In this document: one piece after another, positions 59,944 to 64,000 of the stretch | How positions within the stretch are numbered: position 1 is the stretch's first letter | How the letters are laid out: each line of letters starts with the position of its first letter | Assembly: GCA_965226925.1 (NCBI GenBank) | Contig: CBDDEN010000011.1 | Location: 806,001-870,000, forward strand | Length of the DNA stretch: 64,000 nucleotides | Source of the DNA: CBDDCX01 sp965226925 | Lineage (GTDB): Bacteria; Gemmatimonadota; Gemmatimonadetes; Longimicrobiales; Gaopeijiaceae | Reading direction: 5' to 3' | Program-made: the position numbers and the translations under genes | The notes under the pieces: model-generated | Database searches by the model: none | What the model was told of the DNA's origin: nothing | The model's input: only the letters and a program-made list of their open reading frames with translations

Positions 59944-60969
59944 TCACGGAGTCCACCAATCTTCTTCTTCGTGCCCCTCCTCCTCCCTGATGGCCTCTCT
60001 GGTCCGCTCCCAAAGGCCCTCCATGAGATCCGAGAGTCCGGAATGGGCAACGGACGATATCACGAACGTCGCCCACGCGTCCGGGGCGTCGATCTCGGGT
60101 AGCGAATCGTCCGGACCCCGTAGGTCGGCCTTGGTCAGCACCACACAGTGGGGCCGCGCCCGCAGCTCTTCGGAGTACGCCGTCAGCTCGTTCCTCAACT
60201 CCGTGTACTCCGCCTGGGCGTCGGGAGAGTTCACGGGGATCATCAGAGCCAACGTCCGAGTGCGCTCGATGTGGCGTAGGAACTGGAGGCCCAGGCCCTT
60301 CCCCTCGTGTGCACCCTCGATGATGCCCGGAATGTCCGCCATGACGAAGGTACGGAAGTTCGAGAGTTCGACGACCCCGAGGTTCGGCTCGAGCGTGGTG
60401 AACGGATAGTCGGCCACCTTGGGTCGAGCTTTGGACGACGTCGCCAGAAGGGTGGACTTCCCCGCGTTGGGCTCCCCCACGAGACCCACGTCGGCGATCA
60501 GCTTGAGCTCGAGCTCGACGCGGCGCTCCTCACCCTGCTCGCCCGGCTCCCAGCGTACGGGGGTTTGGTTGGTGGACGAGGCGAAGTGGACGTTGCCCCT
60601 GCCGCCTCTGCCGCCGCGTGCCACGACCAGGCGTTCTCCGGGCTCGAGGAGCTCACCGAGCACCTCCTCGGTATCCGCGTCTTTCAACACCGTGCCCGGC
60701 GGGACCCGGATGATGAGATCCTCACCGCTCTTGCCGGTCTTGTTCTTTCCGGAGCCGTGCAGGCCCCTCTCGGCTCGGTGATGCTGGCGGTAACGGAGGT
60801 CGAGCAGCGTGGAGAGTTGCGGATCCGCCACCATGACCACGTCCCCGCCGTTCCCGCCGTCTCCCCCCGCTGGGCCACCGCGCGGGACACCCTTCTCACG
60901 GCGATACGCCTCGGACCCGGCCCCTCCCGGCCCACCGTAGACGCTGATCACCGTGCGGTCGATGAACAT
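59944..60969 (-). CDS. obgE: GTPase ObgE
   Basis: 341 aa ribosome-assembly GTPase. The Gly-rich Obg domain (SVYGGPGGAGSEAYRREKGV, PRGGPAGGDGGNGGDVVMVA, GSGKNKTGKSGEDLIIRVPP, VARGGRGGRGNVHFASSTNQ) is followed by the G domain: DVGLVGEPNAGKSTLLATSS (P loop), YPFTTLEPNLGVVEL, DIPGIIEGAHEGKGLGLQFL and VVLTKADLRG. The third OCT domain of some species is absent. The start overlaps the previous stop by one base (TGATG at 60967-60971). Confidence 0.95.
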   Translation of the reverse strand: MFIDRTVISVYGGPGGAGSEAYRREKGVPRGGPAGGDGGNGGDVVMVADPQLSTLLDLRYRQHHRAERGLHGSGKNKTGKSGEDLIIRVPPGTVLKDADTEEVLGELLEPGERLVVARGGRGGRGNVHFASSTNQTPVRWEPGEQGEERRVELELKLIADVGLVGEPNAGKSTLLATSSKARPKVADYPFTTLEPNLGVVELSNFRTFVMADIPGIIEGAHEGKGLGLQFLRHIERTRTLALMIPVNSPDAQAEYTELRNELTAYSEELRARPHCVVLTKADLRGPDDSLPEIDAPDAWATFVISSVAHSGLSDLMEGLWERTREAIREEEGHEEEDWWTP

Positions 60970-61571
60970 CAGGCAACGTGCCTTTCCTGGACCCTCGCCC
61001 ACACCTTCACCGCCGCCCGACGCCCATCCTCGTCCAGGTACGGGTCCGCTTGCGCCAAGGCCTCGGCGACATCGGACGCGTCGACGCCGACGTTCAACGC
61101 CCCGCGCAGGTGGGAGTAGAGCTGCTTCGGTACTCCCAAGACGGCCAGGCTCGCCACGATGCACAGTTCCCGAGTCGTCAGGGGCAATCCCGGCCTTCCG
61201 AGGACCTTTCCGTACCCTTCGACGACCATCCACTGCTCCAGATCGGGGTGCAGGGCCCGGACCGTCTCTCGCAGCTTGTGGTACTGACCCGCATATACCG
61301 AGCCGCAGACCTCATGCCCAAGGTCCGCCCACGCGGCGCAATCCAAGTCTTGAGCGTCGGACGGTACGGCCCCGGAAAACCGCCGCCACGCCGCCATGCC
61401 GTTCAGGGAGGCCGGAAACCCCAGGAAGAGATAGGACTGGAGGAGCACCTCCTCCACTTGCGCGTTGTCGGCCGCCTCTCGAGCGTCCTCGAAGGCCGCC
61501 AAGAGGGCCGTCTTGTCTCTGGACGCGAGCGCCGCGCTGATGCGCACCAACGACCGCTCGGCGGCTGTCAT
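60969..61571 (-). CDS. Carboxymuconolactone decarboxylase family (AhpD-like) protein
   Basis: 200 aa. The helical core DLGHEVCGSVYAGQYHKLRE ... VVEGYGKVLGRPGLPLTTRE, LCIVASLAVLGVPKQLYSHL and GALNVGVDASDVAEAL matches the CMD fold. The usual CxxC of AhpD is not visible (one Cys at HEVCGSVY and others apart), so peroxidase-partner function is uncertain. Its ATG overlaps the asparaginase stop (ATGA), suggesting joint expression. Confidence 0.82.
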   Translation of the reverse strand: MTAAERSLVRISAALASRDKTALLAAFEDAREAADNAQVEEVLLQSYLFLGFPASLNGMAAWRRFSGAVPSDAQDLDCAAWADLGHEVCGSVYAGQYHKLRETVRALHPDLEQWMVVEGYGKVLGRPGLPLTTRELCIVASLAVLGVPKQLYSHLRGALNVGVDASDVAEALAQADPYLDEDGRRAAVKVWARVQERHVA

Positions 61572-62554
61572 TCGTGCCGCTCCAACTCGAACTCGGGCCT
61601 GATGTCCCCCACTTCCACATCGCGGGTGCTGATCACGGGCGGGGCCCGAAAACCGTCCAGGGCCTCGCTCCGGATTCCGTCCAGGACCCCCAACTCGCTC
61701 AGGATGTGAACGATCGCGACGGCACTCGCGCGAGTGCCGCCATCCTCCACCTTTACGGCCAATCCGAAGGATCCGTCGGTGGCTCCCACGGCGAATACTC
61801 CCTCGGCCCCGGTCTTCCCGAACAGCCTGTCACGGGCGGCCTCACCCAGAGCCGTCCCGAAGCGGCCGCTCCCGGCAACCATGAACGGGTGCGCGGTCAT
61901 GGCGCCCACGATCTCCCTCGGCGGCCCACTCGCCCCGCCAAGCCTGGCGAATCCCGACGCAAGCCGTGAAACCGGCGTCGCGAAGCAGACCACTCCACAA
62001 GCATCCTCTCCCAGTCCGATCTGCTCCTCGGCGACGCCCGTCCAGCGCACGACCTCGGCTAGCATCCGCTTCTGCACGGGATGGTCTCGACCGATGTACC
62101 CACGCGTAGGCCATCCGTGGGCCTTGGCCAAGGCGAGCATGCCGGCGTGCTTGCCCGAGCAGTTGTTGTGGATCGGCGTCGGCTTCTCACCCGCGCGGAG
62201 GAGTCGATACGCCGACCTCTCGTGGAACGGCAGGTGTGTACCACACTCCAGATCCTCCTCTCCGAGCGACGCCTTTTCCAGGATGGACCGTGCCGTCCTG
62301 ATGTGTTCCGGCTCGCTGCTGTGTGAAGCGCAACAGAGCGCCAACTCCTCCGTCGACAATCCGAACCGCTCGACGACTCCGTCTTCAACCAGAGGCACGG
62401 CCTGGAAGGGCTTGGCCGCGGATCTGTGGAAGACGGAATACTCGGGATTCCCGACACTGGCCGTCAGGCGCCCGTCCCCGTCCACGACGGCGGCGTGGAC
62501 CCGGTGGACCGATTCGACGAGTCCGCCGCGGCGAACGACCACGACGGACCTCAT
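61568..62554 (-). CDS. L-asparaginase II family protein
   Basis: 328 aa PF06089-type asparaginase (unrelated to E. coli AnsA/AnsB). Motifs are VVVVRRGGLVESVHRVHAAV, YSVFHRSAAKPFQAVPLVED, LALCCASHSSEPEHIRTARS, HNNCSGKHAGMLALAKAHGW, TRGYIGRDHPVQKRMLAEV, DACGVVCFATPVSRLASGFA and GRFGTALGEAARDRLFGKTG. It hydrolyses asparagine to aspartate and ammonia. The ATG at 62554 is preferred over one 36 nt upstream because of the conserved RSVVVVRRGGLVE start. Confidence 0.9.
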   Translation of the reverse strand: MRSVVVVRRGGLVESVHRVHAAVVDGDGRLTASVGNPEYSVFHRSAAKPFQAVPLVEDGVVERFGLSTEELALCCASHSSEPEHIRTARSILEKASLGEEDLECGTHLPFHERSAYRLLRAGEKPTPIHNNCSGKHAGMLALAKAHGWPTRGYIGRDHPVQKRMLAEVVRWTGVAEEQIGLGEDACGVVCFATPVSRLASGFARLGGASGPPREIVGAMTAHPFMVAGSGRFGTALGEAARDRLFGKTGAEGVFAVGATDGSFGLAVKVEDGGTRASAVAIVHILSELGVLDGIRSEALDGFRAPPVISTRDVEVGDIRPEFELERHE

Positions 62555-62746
62555 GGGCGACTCGACTCTCGACGGCACCGAGCATTGCATACGAGCATGT
62601 AGTCTACCGGATCGTCAGGGACGTTTGCAGGTTTCGATGGGTCGGTACCGCAGGACCGGTAAGTCGCCACATCATCGGCATGAAGCGGATCGGGTGCGGG
62701 GTGAACCGCATCAGCCGCTAGTGGCCCTTCGAAGGAACGCAGCGGG

Positions 62747-64000
62747 TCAATTCGAAGTCGATGCCCCGGACGTACCCGTTCCGAAGTCCGCGTCCGGGGC
62801 CCCAGCCCCACCGGAGGCCCGGAAAAGCGCCTGAGGAGACTCTGAGTTCCGGAGCAGTTCGATTGCCTTGCCGAGTTGGGTGTCTTGACCCAGGACCTGC
62901 CGGAAGGCGGCCTCCTCGTCCCACGCCTGCTGAGCGATCTCCCTCTCGAGCTGATACGCGACGAAGCGGGTCGCCGCCGTGTAGTCGGCGCGATCCAACG
63001 CGACCTCATGCTCGTCGACGAGATATCGGTAGAATCGGTCCAGATCCGCCGGCGAAGCGGAGAAGCCGAGCTCGAGGTTCGGGTGCTCTTGGACGTAGTT
63101 CACGGCGAAGTTGAACAGCGCAGTGGCGAAGACACCGGCCGAGCGGAAGACACGTTGGACCGCCTCCTGTTCGGTGAGGGTCAACGTGTCGGGCAGTACA
63201 GTGAGATCGGGGGTGATGCCTCCGCCTCCGAACAGCGTCCTCCCCCCCATGGACTCGACCGCCGGACGTCCGTCGGAGTCGTCCTTGACCACTCGCTGGC
63301 CGTTCAGCGCCAGTGTGGACGTCTCCGGTGCCCGCGAGGCCAACTGGTCTTCGCGCGTAATGTGGATGGAGCGGCCGACGGGTGTGTACCAGCGGGCCGT
63401 GGTCAGCCGGAGGATATTGCCTCCGCTCAGGCGGTAAAGCGTCTGCACGGACCCTTTGCCGTAGCTGCGTCCGCCGATGACCAGCGCCCGGTCGTGATCC
63501 TGTAACGCTCCCGCCACGATCTCAGAGGAACTCGCGCTGTTCTGGTTGACCAGCACGACCACGGGAAGGTCCGGAAGCAACTCCGGTTTCGAAGCCGCGT
63601 ACTGCTGGTTCTGTCCCGAGGCACGACCTCTCGTCTCCATGATGGCAGATGCGCTGGGCAGGAACATGTCCGCGACGGCGACGCCCTCGTCCAGCAAGCC
63701 ACCGGGATTGTCTCTCAGGTCAAGGACCAGAGACGTCATACCCTGCGCCTGTAGGCTCGCGATCGCCGCCTCCATCTCGCGATGCGAGGTCTCGCTGAAC
63801 ACCTGCAGCGGGATGTAGCCCACCCCGTCGTCGACCATGAGCGAGAAGGGTACCGACCGGAGCTCGATGACGTCCCGCGTCAACTTGAACGGAATCGCCT
63901 CGTCGACGCCGGGACGGCGGATCATCATCTCGACCTCGGTCCCGGGGGTGCCGCGCAACCGGTCGGCGGCGATATCGGTCTCCCAATCCTCGGCCGACTC
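62747..64000 (-). CDS. ctpA: C-terminal processing peptidase (S41 family), N-terminus cut by window edge
   Basis: 418 residues visible; the start and most of the PDZ domain lie beyond 64000. S41 core: GVGYIPLQVFSETSHREMEA, LVLDLRDNPGGLLDEGVAVA, LVNQNSASSSEIVAGALQDH (nucleophilic Ser) and IGGRSYGKGSVQTLYRLSGG (catalytic Lys), then TTARWYTPVGRSIH. About 200 extra residues follow the protease core (FSASPADLDRFYRYLVDEHE and beyond) as in many tail-specific proteases. It trims or degrades envelope proteins in the periplasm. A helical tail ends ASTSN. Confidence 0.92.
   Translation of the reverse strand, partial: ESAEDWETDIAADRLRGTPGTEVEMMIRRPGVDEAIPFKLTRDVIELRSVPFSLMVDDGVGYIPLQVFSETSHREMEAAIASLQAQGMTSLVLDLRDNPGGLLDEGVAVADMFLPSASAIMETRGRASGQNQQYAASKPELLPDLPVVVLVNQNSASSSEIVAGALQDHDRALVIGGRSYGKGSVQTLYRLSGGNILRLTTARWYTPVGRSIHITREDQLASRAPETSTLALNGQRVVKDDSDGRPAVESMGGRTLFGGGGITPDLTVLPDTLTLTEQEAVQRVFRSAGVFATALFNFAVNYVQEHPNLELGFSASPADLDRFYRYLVDEHEVALDRADYTAATRFVAYQLEREIAQQAWDEEAAFRQVLGQDTQLGKAIELLRNSESPQALFRASGGAGAPDADFGTGTSGASTSN

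Noticed and set aside
1..64000. CRISPR arrays, restriction-modification, toxin-antitoxin or known anti-phage genes
   Set aside because: No regularly spaced repeats and no nuclease, methylase or toxin families of those systems were seen apart from house-keeping methyltransferases.

Overview
The window is a high-GC, densely packed bacterial chromosome segment in which almost every gene lies on the minus strand. The plus-strand genes are two transposases, one slipin and one small hypothetical gene. The domain content fits a Gram-negative bacterium, and my best guess is Gemmatimonadota or a close relative: TonB/ExbB/ExbD plus an outer-membrane barrel, FtsH, a diadenylate cyclase, Rex, an RsbU/W/V partner-switching module, a Minf_1886-family protein, and a HEAT-repeat/HD-GYP pair. 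The phylum is inferred from overall gene style and is not proven by a marker here. At least sixteen gene pairs share 4-nt start/stop overlaps (ATGA, GTGA or TTGA). This habit fixed many start codons, including GTG and TTG starts.

Layout, left to right. 0-2.9 kb: yggS-divIVA-punA-ileS (ileS cut by the window edge). 3.0-5.4 kb: an ExbB/ExbD/ExbD/TonB energy-transduction operon ending in a clear intrinsic terminator. 5.5-11.8 kb: hypothetical-GDPD-tilS-hpt-ftsH-cdaA. 11.9-26.2 kb: a damaged, mobile-element-rich island. An IS256-family element splits a short-chain dehydrogenase gene with a perfect 8-bp target duplication. An HD-GYP gene, a sensor kinase and a cupredoxin-like gene carry frameshifts. 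A truncated barrel protein abuts a gene fragment. An IS481-family element contains a group II intron inserted antisense in its transposase, followed by a 172-bp tandem duplication. 26.2-35.7 kb: tRNA-Met, slipin, then an nnrDE-thiL-plsC-eno-ftsB run, glyA and a leucine-dehydrogenase-type gene.

35.8-39.0 kb: a thiolase / 3-hydroxyacyl-CoA dehydrogenase / acyl-CoA dehydrogenase operon. 39.2-44.0 kb: rex (with a perfect Rex operator upstream) coupled to a DnaQ-like exonuclease, rsmA, and the RsbU/RsbW/RsbV module. 44.1-53.8 kb: yqeY, mutS2-dnaG-zinc-ribbon, and recJ-rsmD-coaD-pta. 54.3-61.0 kb: obgE, dprA-hemW and hrcA-dnaJ-prmA. 61-64 kb: asparaginase and carboxymuconolactone-decarboxylase-like genes, then a C-terminal processing protease cut by the right edge.

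The most informative points are these: the nested IS481/group II intron/172-bp duplication; the cleanly reconstructible IS256 insertion, whose subterminal 12-mer repeat can form a hairpin over the transposase start; the copper-protein/sensor-kinase/barrel cassette with several frameshifts; a possible shared N-terminal domain in the coupled HEAT-repeat and HD-GYP genes; the perfect Rex operator; and an Asn-to-Asp change at the purine-binding position of the nucleoside phosphorylase. I found no CRISPR array, restriction system, toxin-antitoxin pair or obvious defence system.
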